64,000 nt of DNA from Clostridia bacterium (GTDB lineage Bacteria > Bacillota > Clostridia > Oscillospirales > Acutalibacteraceae), in assembly GCA_017625095.1 (NCBI GenBank), contig JAGALQ010000024.1:1-64000 (forward strand), in the 5' to 3' direction. The notes below the pieces were generated by a model. The model worked only from the letters and a program-made list of their open reading frames with translations. It was not told where the DNA came from and did no database searches. The position numbers were made by a program, and so were the translations under genes. This document shows, piece by piece, positions 1-8,323 of this stretch (the stretch's first letter is position 1; every line of letters begins with the position of its first letter).

Positions 1-7
1 AAACAAA

Positions 8-27
8 CAGCCGCACGAGAGCGGCTG
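8..27. repeat. Hairpin at left edge (7-bp arms)
   Basis: A perfect 7-bp inverted repeat, CAGCCGC / GCGGCTG, encloses a 6-base loop. No T-tract follows on the plus strand, so it is not an obvious intrinsic terminator. It is the first of four palindromes in the first 132 bases and may be the end of an element or transcript that lies outside the window. Confidence 0.6.
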
Positions 28-59
28 CTTGAGATAGTAATGCGGTGTCAAACTTCAAT

Positions 60-132
60 GCCGACTTTTAGTCGGCGAGCCAGTAGGCGGCCCTTATAGG
101 GCCTGTGCAAACCACCAGTTCAACTGGTGGTT
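60..132. repeat. Cluster of three palindromes
   Basis: Three perfect inverted repeats lie almost end to end. GCCGAC/GTCGGC is at 60-76, GGCCCT/AGGGCC at 89-103, and an 11-bp pair AACCACCAGTT/AACTGGTGGTT with a single central base at 110-132. Packed GC-rich hairpins in an otherwise AT-rich intergenic region resemble the structured ends of IS200/IS605-type elements or REP-like repeats. No transposase is visible in the window, so this assignment is inference. Confidence 0.55.
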
Positions 133-219
133 ATGATTGTAAAGAAAAGAATGGGTAAAAATACATAAAAATTCAACGCAAATTTCGGCGTTTCTTCGGT
201 CGAATCTTTCAAATAATTA

Positions 220-248
220 TTGAAAACTATATATATATATGTTAAAAT
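220..248 (+). promoter_or_regulatory. Candidate sigma-A promoter for the sugar operon
   Basis: TTGAAA (220-225) and TAAAAT (243-248) are separated by 17 bases that include an alternating TA run. A strong AGGAGG Shine-Dalgarno follows at 265-270, nine bases before the first gene. This is the only good promoter seen before the long plus-strand gene run that ends near 9057. Confidence 0.6.
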
Positions 249-279
249 TAAACAAAAGTAATATAGGAGGATTATTAAT

Positions 280-1101
280 ATGTCATTACCCGTTGCGTTA
301 CAGCTTTACACGGTTCGTGATGAAATGCAGGCAGATTTTGAAGGTACACTATGCAAGGTGAAGGAACTTGGCTACGACGGTGTCGAGTTTGCAGGCCTTT
401 TTGATCATTCTGCAACTCAGGTTAAATCGCTTTGTGCCGAAATAGGTCTTGTCCCGATTTCAGCTCATGTTCCGCTTGATGATATGGTTGCAGATCCTAA
501 CGGTGTTCTCAGTGCATATGCAGAGATTGGCTGCAAATACGTTGTTGTTCCTTATCTTACTGAAGAAAGACGTCCCGGTACTGAGGGGTGGGCAAAAACA
601 ATTGAAGATATCCGTATGACTTGTGAGGCGGCTAAAGCTCTTGGCATGACGATGCTTTATCATAACCATGATTTTGAGTTTGTAAAGGTTGACGGTGAGT
701 ATGCACTTGATATTCTTTATAATTCAGTTCCTGCGGATTTGCTTCAGACAGAGCTTGATACTTGCTGGGTAAATGTAGGCGGAGAAGATCCTGCTGCTTA
801 TGTTATCAAGTATTCGGGTCGCGCACCCATTGTTCATCTTAAGGACTTTGTTATGAAAGGCAAGGGCGGCAAGCTTTACGAGCTTATCGGTATTGAGGAT
901 GACGAAGAAACAGCAGAGGAAGGTTCATTCAGCTTTGCACCGGTCGGCAGCGGATGTCAGGATATGCCCGCAATACTCAAAGCAAGTGTTGAAGCTGGTG
1001 CCGAATGGGTTGTTGTTGAGCAGGACAGACCTGCAGACGGTCAGACTCCGATTCAGTCAGCAGAAATCAGCCGTGAATATCTCAAATCTCTCGGGTGGTA
1101 G
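280..1101 (+). CDS. Sugar phosphate isomerase/epimerase, TIM barrel
   Basis: This 273-residue protein belongs to the AP-endonuclease-2-like TIM-barrel family of xylose-isomerase-type isomerases and epimerases. The family motifs for divalent-metal and sugar binding are visible in order: YHNHDFEF, ELDTCW, IVHLKDF and VEQDRP near the C terminus. The family covers sugar epimerases, inosose dehydratases and C-glycoside or keto-sugar lyases, so the substrate cannot be read from sequence. It is the first gene of the operon and is followed after 53 bases by a Gfo/Idh/MocA oxidoreductase, a pairing typical of oxidised-sugar metabolism. The protein has no signal peptide and should be cytoplasmic. The ATG start is set by AGGAGG nine bases upstream. 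Confidence 0.85.
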   Translation: MSLPVALQLYTVRDEMQADFEGTLCKVKELGYDGVEFAGLFDHSATQVKSLCAEIGLVPISAHVPLDDMVADPNGVLSAYAEIGCKYVVVPYLTEERRPGTEGWAKTIEDIRMTCEAAKALGMTMLYHNHDFEFVKVDGEYALDILYNSVPADLLQTELDTCWVNVGGEDPAAYVIKYSGRAPIVHLKDFVMKGKGGKLYELIGIEDDEETAEEGSFSFAPVGSGCQDMPAILKASVEAGAEWVVVEQDRPADGQTPIQSAEISREYLKSLGW

Positions 1102-1154
1102 TATTATGTACATAAGCCGCTCAGCGGTAAAATTTATAAAGTGAGGTTAATGAA

Positions 1155-2312
1155 ATGGCAAATGCAATTCTTGATAAATTCAAGGAAGAGGCAGTAGAAA
1201 CCAAAACATACGATTCTGATAAGAAAATTAAAGTCGGTATTATCGGCACAGGTTGGATTGCTGAAGCTCACCTTAAGGCTTATCAGCAGTGCCCCGATGT
1301 ACAGTTTGTCGGTATGGCTGATCTTGTTCCCGGTAAGGCAGAGGCTTTCTGCGATCAGTTCGGTGTTGACAAGACAGGCATCAACTTCTACAACAGTCAC
1401 AAAGAGCTTATCGACAATGAAGAGCTTGACTGTGTAAGTGTTTGTACATACAACGCAACTCATGCTGAGTGTACTATTTATGCTCTTGAGCACGGTGTAA
1501 ATGTTCTTCTTGAGAAGCCGATGTGTGTTACTCTTGAAGAAGCTGTTGCTATCTGTAAGGCTGAAAAGGAAAGCGGCAAGATTCTTTCAATCGGTTTCCA
1601 GCCCAGATTTGATCCCAATATGCAGATGGTCAAGAAGATTGTTGAGTCAGGCGAGCTTGGCGAAATCTACTATATTCAGACAGGTGGCGGTCGCCGAAGA
1701 GGTATCCCGACTCCCTTTGGTACATCATTCATTGAAAAAGAAACAGCAGGTCTCGGCGCACTCGGCGATATCGGTTGCTATTCACTCGATATGGTTCTCA
1801 ATGCAATAGGTTATCCGAAGCCTCTTACAGTTTCAGGCTATAAGTCAGATTTCTTCGGTAAGAGCACAAAGTATTCAAATAAGCCCGAATATGCTGATGT
1901 TTTTGGCGTTGATGACTTTGCAGCAGGTTTTGTACGTCTTGAAGGCGGCATAATCCTCGACTTCAGAATTGCTTGGGCAATGCATCTGGATACTTCAGGC
2001 GATACTATCATTCTCGGTAAGAACGGTGGTCTTCGTATTCCGTCAACTGAGTGTTGGAACGGCAGCATCGGCGGTCCGATGACTATTTATCACGATGTAG
2101 CAGGCAAGCAGGTTGAAACTGTTATTCCTGAGCTTGATAATCCGTATGATAACTTCTATCTCAAGATCCGCTCGTTCCTTGATGCATCTATGAATGGTGG
2201 CGAGCCTCCCGTACCCTCAAGCCAGATTATCTACAATCAGGCAATTATTGACGGTATTGCTAAGTCTGCAGAGCTTGGCAGAGAAATTGAAATTGAGATT
2301 CCCGAAATCTGA
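1155..2312 (+). CDS. Gfo/Idh/MocA family NAD(P)-dependent oxidoreductase
   Basis: This 385-residue dehydrogenase has an N-terminal Rossmann domain (GTGWIA at 31-36) after a roughly 25-residue charged extension. The family lysine motif EKP is at 120-122. The C-terminal catalytic segment reads GDIGCYSLD (204-212), so a tyrosine stands where many members have histidine. Tyrosine at this place is known in glucose-fructose oxidoreductase and some aldose dehydrogenases. It probably oxidises or reduces a hydroxyl of a sugar, glycoside or inositol with NAD(P). It sits between two TIM-barrel isomerase genes. GTGAGG eight bases before the ATG supports the start. The substrate is unknown. Confidence 0.87.
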   Translation: MANAILDKFKEEAVETKTYDSDKKIKVGIIGTGWIAEAHLKAYQQCPDVQFVGMADLVPGKAEAFCDQFGVDKTGINFYNSHKELIDNEELDCVSVCTYNATHAECTIYALEHGVNVLLEKPMCVTLEEAVAICKAEKESGKILSIGFQPRFDPNMQMVKKIVESGELGEIYYIQTGGGRRRGIPTPFGTSFIEKETAGLGALGDIGCYSLDMVLNAIGYPKPLTVSGYKSDFFGKSTKYSNKPEYADVFGVDDFAAGFVRLEGGIILDFRIAWAMHLDTSGDTIILGKNGGLRIPSTECWNGSIGGPMTIYHDVAGKQVETVIPELDNPYDNFYLKIRSFLDASMNGGEPPVPSSQIIYNQAIIDGIAKSAELGREIEIEIPEI

Positions 2313-2331
2313 TTTTGATTTGTTTTCTTTT

Positions 2332-2361
2332 GTCTTGGCGTGCTTTACGGCACGTCAAGAC
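2332..2361 (+). other. Intergenic hairpin, 12-bp stem
   Basis: GTCTTGGCGTGC and GCACGTCAAGAC can pair (one G-U) around a 6-base loop, in the 113-base gap between the oxidoreductase and the second isomerase. No T-tract follows (ctatgcc), so it is a weak terminator at best. It could be an RNA processing or stability hairpin inside the operon transcript. Confidence 0.5.
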
Positions 2362-2425
2362 TATGCCTTTTGTGCAGATGCTTGGCTCTGCGTGAAAGGG
2401 ATATATCTGAAAGGAATGTGTTTAT

Positions 2426-3214
2426 ATGAGTGAAATAAAAATAGGTGTTCAGCTTTTTACTTTGCGTGACCATATCAGCAATTATGAAGATACTGATAAA
2501 ACCTTTGCATACCTCAAGAATGAACTTGGTGTTGATGTTGTTCAGATTTCTGCAATAGGTAATTTTCCTGCCGAACAGCATGCTGAGCTTGTAAAGAAAT
2601 ATTCTCTTGATGTTTGCGTAACACATAAGCCTTGGGCAAGGATTACAGACGATCTGGACGCACTTATTGAAGAGCACATTCAGCTTGGCTGTGATCAGAT
2701 TGGTCTTGGCTGTATGCCTGACGAATTCCGTACCGACCTTGCCGCTGTACGCAGATTTGTTGCACTGGCAAATGAAGCAGGTCGCAAGATGAAGCAGAAG
2801 GGTCTTACCTTTGCTTATCATAATCACGCTCTTGAATTTGCTCGTCTTGAGGATGGCAGAACAATTATGGATGTGCTTATTGAAGAGACCGATCCCGAAG
2901 TATTCTTCTTCATTCCCGATACATACTGGATTCATATGGGCGGTGAAAACGAGGCAGAGTACCTCAAAAAGCTCAAGGGCAGAGTTAAGGTCTGCCACTT
3001 CAAGGATTGGATGGTTAAGCTCGGAGACAATGTCGGTTCAATAACTGAGCTCGGCTGCGGTAATCTCGATCTGGATGCTTGCTATAACGCTTGCCGCGAG
3101 ATCGGTGTTTCATACATCGTTTATGAGCAGGATATTAACTTCGCAGTCGATACGCTGACCTCAACTGCTGTAAGCTTTGCAAACCTTAAAGCGATTCACG
3201 AACGTAATAAATAA
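2426..3214 (+). CDS. Sugar phosphate isomerase/epimerase, TIM barrel
   Basis: This 262-residue TIM-barrel protein belongs to the same family as the product of the first gene and shows parallel motifs: AYHNHALEF, IPDTYW, VCHFKDW and VYEQD. These are the expected metal and substrate positions. It may be a diverged paralogue acting on a related intermediate. It lies 21 bases before a second Gfo/Idh/MocA oxidoreductase, so the operon repeats the isomerase-oxidoreductase pair. AAGGA lies about ten bases before the ATG. It has no export signal. The exact reaction (epimerase, isomerase, dehydratase or keto-glycoside lyase) is not determinable here. Confidence 0.85.
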   Translation: MSEIKIGVQLFTLRDHISNYEDTDKTFAYLKNELGVDVVQISAIGNFPAEQHAELVKKYSLDVCVTHKPWARITDDLDALIEEHIQLGCDQIGLGCMPDEFRTDLAAVRRFVALANEAGRKMKQKGLTFAYHNHALEFARLEDGRTIMDVLIEETDPEVFFFIPDTYWIHMGGENEAEYLKKLKGRVKVCHFKDWMVKLGDNVGSITELGCGNLDLDACYNACREIGVSYIVYEQDINFAVDTLTSTAVSFANLKAIHERNK

Positions 3215-3235
3215 AACAGAAATCGGGGTGACTGT

Positions 3236-4312
3236 ATGAAATATGCACTTATCGGTTGCGGCAGAGTATCACCGAACCACATTGTTGCTGCGATAAAGAA
3301 CAATCTTGAAATTGTAGCACTTTGCGATGTTTCAAAAAATGCTGTTTATGAGCTGAAAGAAAAATGTCCGCTTATCAAAAAAGTCAAAACATATCGTGAC
3401 TATAAAGAAATGCTGGCAATTGAATCACCTGAACTTGTTGCAATAGCAACCGAAAGTGGACTTCATGCTGACATTGCCGTTGACTGTATAAATGCCGGTT
3501 GTAATGTTATCATTGAAAAACCTATTGCACTTTCAATAAGCGATGCCGACAGGATTATAGAAGCAGCTGAAAGAATGGGCGTAAAGGTTGCTGCAAACCA
3601 TCAGAATAGGTTCAACAGCTCAATTCAAAAAATCCGTTCGGCTGTTGAAGCGGGCAGATTTGGCAGAATTTTTCATGCAACAACACAAATTCGTTGGTGC
3701 CGTACAGAGAGCTATTATAAGCAGGCACCGTGGCGCGGTACATGGGAAATGGATGGCGGCGCGCTGATGAATCAGTGTATTCACAACATCGATCTTATGA
3801 ACTGGATGCTCGGTGAGGAGCCTGTTGAGGTTATTGCGATGACCGATAATCTTAATCATAACTATATCGATGTTGAGGATATGGGTCTTGCAATTGTTAA
3901 ATACAGAAACGGAGCCTACGGTATTGTTGAAGGCTCGGTTAATGTGTTTGGCGGTGACCTTGAGGAAGCAATTTGTATTTTTGGCGAAAACGGTACTGTC
4001 AAGGCAGACGGAACAATAAACAACATTATTGAAAACTGGCGGTTTGCCGACGATATTGATGATGAAGATGAAGTAAAACGTGATTTTTCCGTAGAAGTAA
4101 ATCATATTTACGGTCAGGGTCACACTCCGCTTTATGCCGATATGATTGATGCAATAACAAGCAATCGCGCACCTTATGTTGATATGTATGCCGGCAAAAG
4201 AGCTCTTGAGCTTGTGCTTGCTATTTATAGAGCCTCTAAAGAAAAACGGGCAGTTTCACTCCCGTTAGCTCAGGCGGCTACAACGGATTTTATAGGTCTT
4301 TTTAATAAATAA
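3236..4312 (+). CDS. Gfo/Idh/MocA family oxidoreductase
   Basis: This 358-residue NAD(P)-dependent dehydrogenase begins directly with the Rossmann motif GCGRV (7-11). EKP follows at 94-96 and the catalytic segment NQCIHNID at 179-186 retains the usual histidine (H183), unlike the other Gfo/Idh protein of this operon. The difference suggests distinct substrates or opposite redox roles, for example oxidising a sugar early and reducing a keto-sugar late. GGGGTG precedes the ATG. The next gene, the GH13 glucosidase, starts 17 bases downstream, so the two are probably co-transcribed. Confidence 0.87.
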   Translation: MKYALIGCGRVSPNHIVAAIKNNLEIVALCDVSKNAVYELKEKCPLIKKVKTYRDYKEMLAIESPELVAIATESGLHADIAVDCINAGCNVIIEKPIALSISDADRIIEAAERMGVKVAANHQNRFNSSIQKIRSAVEAGRFGRIFHATTQIRWCRTESYYKQAPWRGTWEMDGGALMNQCIHNIDLMNWMLGEEPVEVIAMTDNLNHNYIDVEDMGLAIVKYRNGAYGIVEGSVNVFGGDLEEAICIFGENGTVKADGTINNIIENWRFADDIDDEDEVKRDFSVEVNHIYGQGHTPLYADMIDAITSNRAPYVDMYAGKRALELVLAIYRASKEKRAVSLPLAQAATTDFIGLFNK

Positions 4313-4329
4313 TCAGGAGGTTTTTTATA

Positions 4330-6012
4330 ATGCCCGAAATCAAAAAGAACTGGTATAAGGAAATGTCTGTTTATCAGATATGGACACGAAGCTTTTGTGA
4401 CGGTGACGGTGACGGAATAGGCGATCTTAAGGGCGTTCTTTCTAAGCTTGACTATATCAAGAGTCTTGGTGTTGATGCTATCTGGTTTTCTCCGATTTAC
4501 AAATCGCCCCAGAAAGACTACGGATACGATATTTCAGATTACCGACAGATTGCTCCCGAATACGGCACAATGGATGACTTCAAGGCAATTCTTGACGGTG
4601 CCCACGAAAGAGGTCTTAAGGTCATAATGGACCTTGTTATCAATCACACATCAGACCAGCACGAGTGGTTTAAAGAAAGCCTTAAGGGAGAAGATAATCC
4701 GTATCACGATTATTATATCTGGCGTAAAGGAAAGGGCAAGAATCCTCCCAATAACTGGAAGTCAACTTTCCCCGGACCTGCTTGGGAATATAATGCTGAC
4801 CTTGACAAATACTATCTCCATCTGTTTGCTGTTGAGCAGTGTGACCTTAATATGGACAATCCCGCAGTAAGAAACGAAGTAAAGGATATTATGAGATTCT
4901 GGCTTGATATGGGTGTTGACGGCTTTCGTGAGGATGTTATTACCTATATCTCCAAGCGTGAAGGCCTTCCCAACGGTTTCCCGCTTCCCGTTGCCTGCGG
5001 TATGGAGCACTTCACTTGCGGACCTCATCTCTATGAGTATCTTCAGGAATTCAATGATGAAGTTCTCAGCAAGTATGACATTATGACAGTCGGTGAAGCA
5101 CCGATGATGACTCCTGATCTTGCGCTTAAGTTCATTGATGAGCGTGACAGTAAGAAGCAGGTTCTAAAAATGATGTTTAACTTCCAGCATATGGAAGCAG
5201 ACTGCATTATCACAAGCTTTATTACTACAAAATTCAGCCTCAAAAAGCTTAAGAGCGCAATGTCCAATTGGCAGACAAAGCTTTACGGTAAGGGCTGGAA
5301 CGCACTTTATCTTGAAAATCACGATCAGCCGAGAATTATCAGTCGTTACGGTAACGAGAAGTACAGAGTTGAATCCGGTAAAATGCTTGCAACTATGTAT
5401 ATATGTCAGAGTGGTACACCCTTTATTTATCAGGGTCAGGAAATCGGTATGACGAATATCAGGCTTCCTGAACTCGATATGTACGTTGACGTTGCAACAT
5501 ATGATACTTACAATATTTGTAAGAAGCTTGGCTTCCCGCACAAGAGTATTATGAAGCGAATTATGAAAGCTTCACGTGACAATGCAAGAACTCCTGTTCA
5601 GTGGACTTCGGGCAAAAATGCAGGATTTACTACAGCAGATAAGCCGTGGTTCTATATCAATGATAATTATACCGAAGTTAACGTTGAGGATGCCGAAAAA
5701 GATCCTAATTCAATCCTTAACTATTACCGTAAGCTTCTTAAATTCCGCAAAGAAAATGAGATTGTTATTTACGGTGATTTCAAAGAGCATTATCATGAGA
5801 GTGATAAGCTTTATGTATATGAGCGTAACTATGAGGGCAAAAAACTTCTTGTTATCTGCTCATTCAGTGACAGAATTGAACGCTTCAAAGCTCCCAAGGG
5901 CTTCGATCTTGCCAAGGGTAAGGTTGTGCTTGGCAACTACGATTGCTTTAACTCAGGTTTTGATACTTTCAATTTAAGACCGTACGAAACAAAAGTATTT
6001 CTTTTTGAATGA
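4330..6012 (+). CDS. GH13 alpha-glucosidase (oligo-1,6-glucosidase type)
   Basis: This 560-residue protein has the normal length for family GH13 subfamily 31 enzymes such as oligo-1,6-glucosidase, trehalose-6-phosphate hydrolase or sucrose isomerase. Conserved regions are intact: a DGDGDGIGDL calcium-type loop at 24-33, DLVINH (101-106), GFREDV with the nucleophile D202, the acid/base glutamate E256 in TVGEAP, and ENHDQPR (329-335) with the transition-state aspartate D332. There is no signal peptide, so it acts in the cytoplasm on imported oligosaccharides. AGGAGG precedes the ATG. Its place next to oxidoreductases and isomerases suggests that glucose or a modified glucoside feeds those enzymes. 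The exact linkage specificity is not evident. Confidence 0.9.
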   Translation: MPEIKKNWYKEMSVYQIWTRSFCDGDGDGIGDLKGVLSKLDYIKSLGVDAIWFSPIYKSPQKDYGYDISDYRQIAPEYGTMDDFKAILDGAHERGLKVIMDLVINHTSDQHEWFKESLKGEDNPYHDYYIWRKGKGKNPPNNWKSTFPGPAWEYNADLDKYYLHLFAVEQCDLNMDNPAVRNEVKDIMRFWLDMGVDGFREDVITYISKREGLPNGFPLPVACGMEHFTCGPHLYEYLQEFNDEVLSKYDIMTVGEAPMMTPDLALKFIDERDSKKQVLKMMFNFQHMEADCIITSFITTKFSLKKLKSAMSNWQTKLYGKGWNALYLENHDQPRIISRYGNEKYRVESGKMLATMYICQSGTPFIYQGQEIGMTNIRLPELDMYVDVATYDTYNICKKLGFPHKSIMKRIMKASRDNARTPVQWTSGKNAGFTTADKPWFYINDNYTEVNVEDAEKDPNSILNYYRKLLKFRKENEIVIYGDFKEHYHESDKLYVYERNYEGKKLLVICSFSDRIERFKAPKGFDLAKGKVVLGNYDCFNSGFDTFNLRPYETKVFLFE

Positions 6013-6022
6013 GGTGTAAATA

Positions 6023-6364
6023 ATGCCGTATATTGAGACAAAAACCAACGTGACTATATCAAAAGAGCAGGAAACAGCTCTTAAAACAGCTTTTGGCAAG
6101 GCAATCGGAATAATTCCCGGCAAAACCGAGGAGTGGCTTATGCTCGGATTTTCTGATTCTGAGCGTATGTGGTTTGCAGGCGATGATGCTCCTGCAGTAT
6201 TGCTCGAAGTTGAACTTTTAGGTTCGACATCTGATGCAGTATACGATGCCCTTTCGGCTGAGCTCACAAAAATTGTTTGCGATCAGCTTCCTGTATCACC
6301 GTCACGGCTATATATAAAATATGAAGAAATCGGCAAATGGGGTTGGAACGGCGGTAATTTCTGA
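6023..6364 (+). CDS. MIF-like (phenylpyruvate) tautomerase family protein
   Basis: This 113-residue protein matches the macrophage migration inhibitory factor/tautomerase family in length and motifs. It has the catalytic proline immediately after the initiator Met (P2), a lysine at 34 in PGK where MIF has Lys32, and the C-terminal SRLYIKY and GWNG segments typical of MIF. Members catalyse keto-enol tautomerisation as trimers. It lies 10 bases after the GH13 gene and inside a sugar operon, an unusual setting for this family. One inference is that it tautomerises an enol or keto sugar made by the neighbouring enzymes. GAGGTG precedes the ATG. Confidence 0.85.
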   Translation: MPYIETKTNVTISKEQETALKTAFGKAIGIIPGKTEEWLMLGFSDSERMWFAGDDAPAVLLEVELLGSTSDAVYDALSAELTKIVCDQLPVSPSRLYIKYEEIGKWGWNGGNF

Positions 6365-6379
6365 TTCGGAGTCTGAATT

Positions 6380-7342
6380 ATGATGAAAATTTTACTGATT
6401 GCTTCGGTTATTGCAGCGTTACTGATCGTTCTGATTTGTGTAATAGTCACTGTTGCTGTGAAACAGAGCATTGTAAGACCAAAAGATGTAACGGTTGATT
6501 ATGACAAACTTACAGAAAAGTATAAGCTTAGATATAAGGTCAGATTGCGCAATAATCAGCATCTTTATGATCTGAACCCTGAAGACCTTTCTATTGTTGA
6601 TCCGATGGGAAACACATTGCGTGCATGGTTTGTACCGAAGCCGCAGAGTAAGACGTTTGTAATTTGTATTCACGGTTATAAATGCAACGGTCCTGATGAA
6701 TGTAGTCATCTTCTGCCGTTTTATAATGAAACTCTGGGTTTCAATTATCTTTTGCCTGACCATGCTGCACACGGACGAAGTGAAGGTAAATATATAGGCT
6801 TCGGATCATATGAGTCGGATAATCTGCTTTTATGGGTTGATTATCTTATTAAAAGATTCGGTGAAGATATAGAAATTGTTCTTCACGGAATTTCAATGGG
6901 TGCGGTTACCGCAATGCTTGCTAATCAGAGCAATCCTCCTGAGCAAGTGAAAGCTATTATTGAAGATTGCGGTTTTACAAGCGCATTTGAGATAATTGAT
7001 CTTGTTATGTCTAAAAAAGTCGGTTTCCGTTGTCCTCATGTAACGAAGAGTATTTTCTTTGTTGCAAAGCATTTTCTCGGTTATGATATGAGTCGATCTG
7101 ACTGTATTGCCCGAATGCCTGATTCTAAAAATCCCATTTTATTTATACACGGAACTGAAGATAAATTTGTTCCGTTTTCTATGGGCGAAAGGCTTTATGA
7201 AGCCTGCAACAGCGTTGAAAAAGATAAGCTCTTTGTTGAGGGGGCTGCACATGCCTTCTGCTATTATGATGCAAAGGATGAATACGATGCTAAGGTGACA
7301 GAGTTTCTCGGCAAGTATCTTTCTTCAACAATTAAAAAATAA
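6380..7342 (+). CDS. Membrane-anchored alpha/beta hydrolase
   Basis: This 320-residue serine hydrolase starts with one strong hydrophobic segment (about residues 4-27). The hydrolase domain carries HGY (oxyanion region, about 98-100), the nucleophile elbow GISMG with S172, D261 in GTED and H291 in AAHAF, giving a complete triad. It resembles the dipeptidyl-aminopeptidase/acylaminoacyl or monoacylglycerol-lipase-like group often annotated as alpha/beta hydrolase. It may be an esterase removing acyl groups from sugars, but the substrate is unknown. It follows the tautomerase by 15 bases and shares its operon. Two adjacent ATG codons (6380, 6383) are possible starts. Confidence 0.8.
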   Translation: MMKILLIASVIAALLIVLICVIVTVAVKQSIVRPKDVTVDYDKLTEKYKLRYKVRLRNNQHLYDLNPEDLSIVDPMGNTLRAWFVPKPQSKTFVICIHGYKCNGPDECSHLLPFYNETLGFNYLLPDHAAHGRSEGKYIGFGSYESDNLLLWVDYLIKRFGEDIEIVLHGISMGAVTAMLANQSNPPEQVKAIIEDCGFTSAFEIIDLVMSKKVGFRCPHVTKSIFFVAKHFLGYDMSRSDCIARMPDSKNPILFIHGTEDKFVPFSMGERLYEACNSVEKDKLFVEGAAHAFCYYDAKDEYDAKVTEFLGKYLSSTIKK

Positions 7343-7360
7343 AGTATGGAGGTAACCTGT

Positions 7361-8323
7361 ATGGCTTTGTATCTCGGTATTGACGGCGCAGGTGTTAGGA
7401 CTACTGCTATTGTCGCAAATGAACACGGTAAAATTCTTGCAAAGTTTGTGGGCAATTCGATTGACTATAAGACAATCGGTCTTTTAACCGCACGTCAGAA
7501 TCTTAAGAGCATTATCAGAGAGCTTTGCAACAAAACAGGTGAGAAATCATTCAGATGCGCTTGTATCGGTTCAACTGCTCTGAATTCAAGAGCATCCGTA
7601 AAAGAGACCGAAAGCCTGACAGCAAATATTATTGATGCAGATAAGATAATCCTGGACAGCAGCATTTTTACCGCAATGGAGTGTATGCTTGGCACAGGTC
7701 CGTGTGCTCTTGTTATCAGCGGTATTGATTCTATGGTCGCTGCGCGCAGCTCCAAAGGTAAAATGACAAATGCCGGCGGTTGGGGTTATCTGCTCGGTAA
7801 TGAAGGCAGCGGATACGCAATCGCGATGGATGCAATAAGGCACGCAATCCGCGTTTATGAAGGTAGTGAAGAGCCTTCGAAGCTTCTTGAAGAAATGCTT
7901 GAATTCTTTGACGTTTATAATCCTGCTGAACTTAAAGAGAAATTTTATGATCCGGTAACCGAAAGATCAAAGATTTCAGCTTTTGCCGGACGAGTTTTCT
8001 CCTGCGCATCTGCCGGCGATAAAAAATCACTTGAGATTGTTTCTGATCATGCCCGTCTTCTTGCTGGTTCAACAATAAGTTTGCTCAAAAAATTTCCTGC
8101 TGATACTTCAATAGGCTTGTGGGGCGGTGTTTTTGTTTATAACCGCCGATTCAGAAATGAATTTGCCTCTGCAATGTATTCTCAGAGTCCCGATTATAAA
8201 ATAGAACTTCTCAATTATCCTGCTGAGTGTGGTGCGCTTTTTGCAGCATACAAGATGGATTCAATAGAAATCAGCGGTGAACTGATGAAGAATATTGATT
8301 TGTACAGGGGAGTTCGTGTATGA
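7361..8323 (+). CDS. BadF/BadG-type sugar kinase (N-acetylglucosamine kinase-like)
   Basis: This 320-residue member of the BadF/BadG/BcrA/BcrD ATPase group has an N-terminal phosphate-binding loop, GIDGAG (residues 6-11), a central GGWGYLLGNEGSG segment and a C-terminal WGGVF motif. This is the pattern of the N-acetylglucosamine and muramyl-sugar kinases of this family. The earlier ATG at 7346 is rejected because GGAGGT (7348-7353) sits seven bases before the ATG at 7361 and overlaps the upstream candidate. Its stop overlaps the start of the following SIS gene (ATGA), so the two are translationally coupled. It probably phosphorylates a sugar or amino sugar in the cytoplasm. Confidence 0.8.
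   Translation: MALYLGIDGAGVRTTAIVANEHGKILAKFVGNSIDYKTIGLLTARQNLKSIIRELCNKTGEKSFRCACIGSTALNSRASVKETESLTANIIDADKIILDSSIFTAMECMLGTGPCALVISGIDSMVAARSSKGKMTNAGGWGYLLGNEGSGYAIAMDAIRHAIRVYEGSEEPSKLLEEMLEFFDVYNPAELKEKFYDPVTERSKISAFAGRVFSCASAGDKKSLEIVSDHARLLAGSTISLLKKFPADTSIGLWGGVFVYNRRFRNEFASAMYSQSPDYKIELLNYPAECGALFAAYKMDSIEISGELMKNIDLYRGVRV

Noticed and set aside
1..279. CRISPR array at the left edge
   Set aside because: The palindromes differ in sequence and spacing, so there is no repeat-spacer pattern.
2332..2361. Terminator between the first oxidoreductase and the second isomerase
   Set aside because: The stem is good, but no T-tract follows, so I list it as a hairpin only.
2345..2998. Minus-strand ORF of 217 residues opposite the second isomerase
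   Set aside because: It is an antisense shadow of the well-supported plus-strand gene, with no Shine-Dalgarno or family motif.
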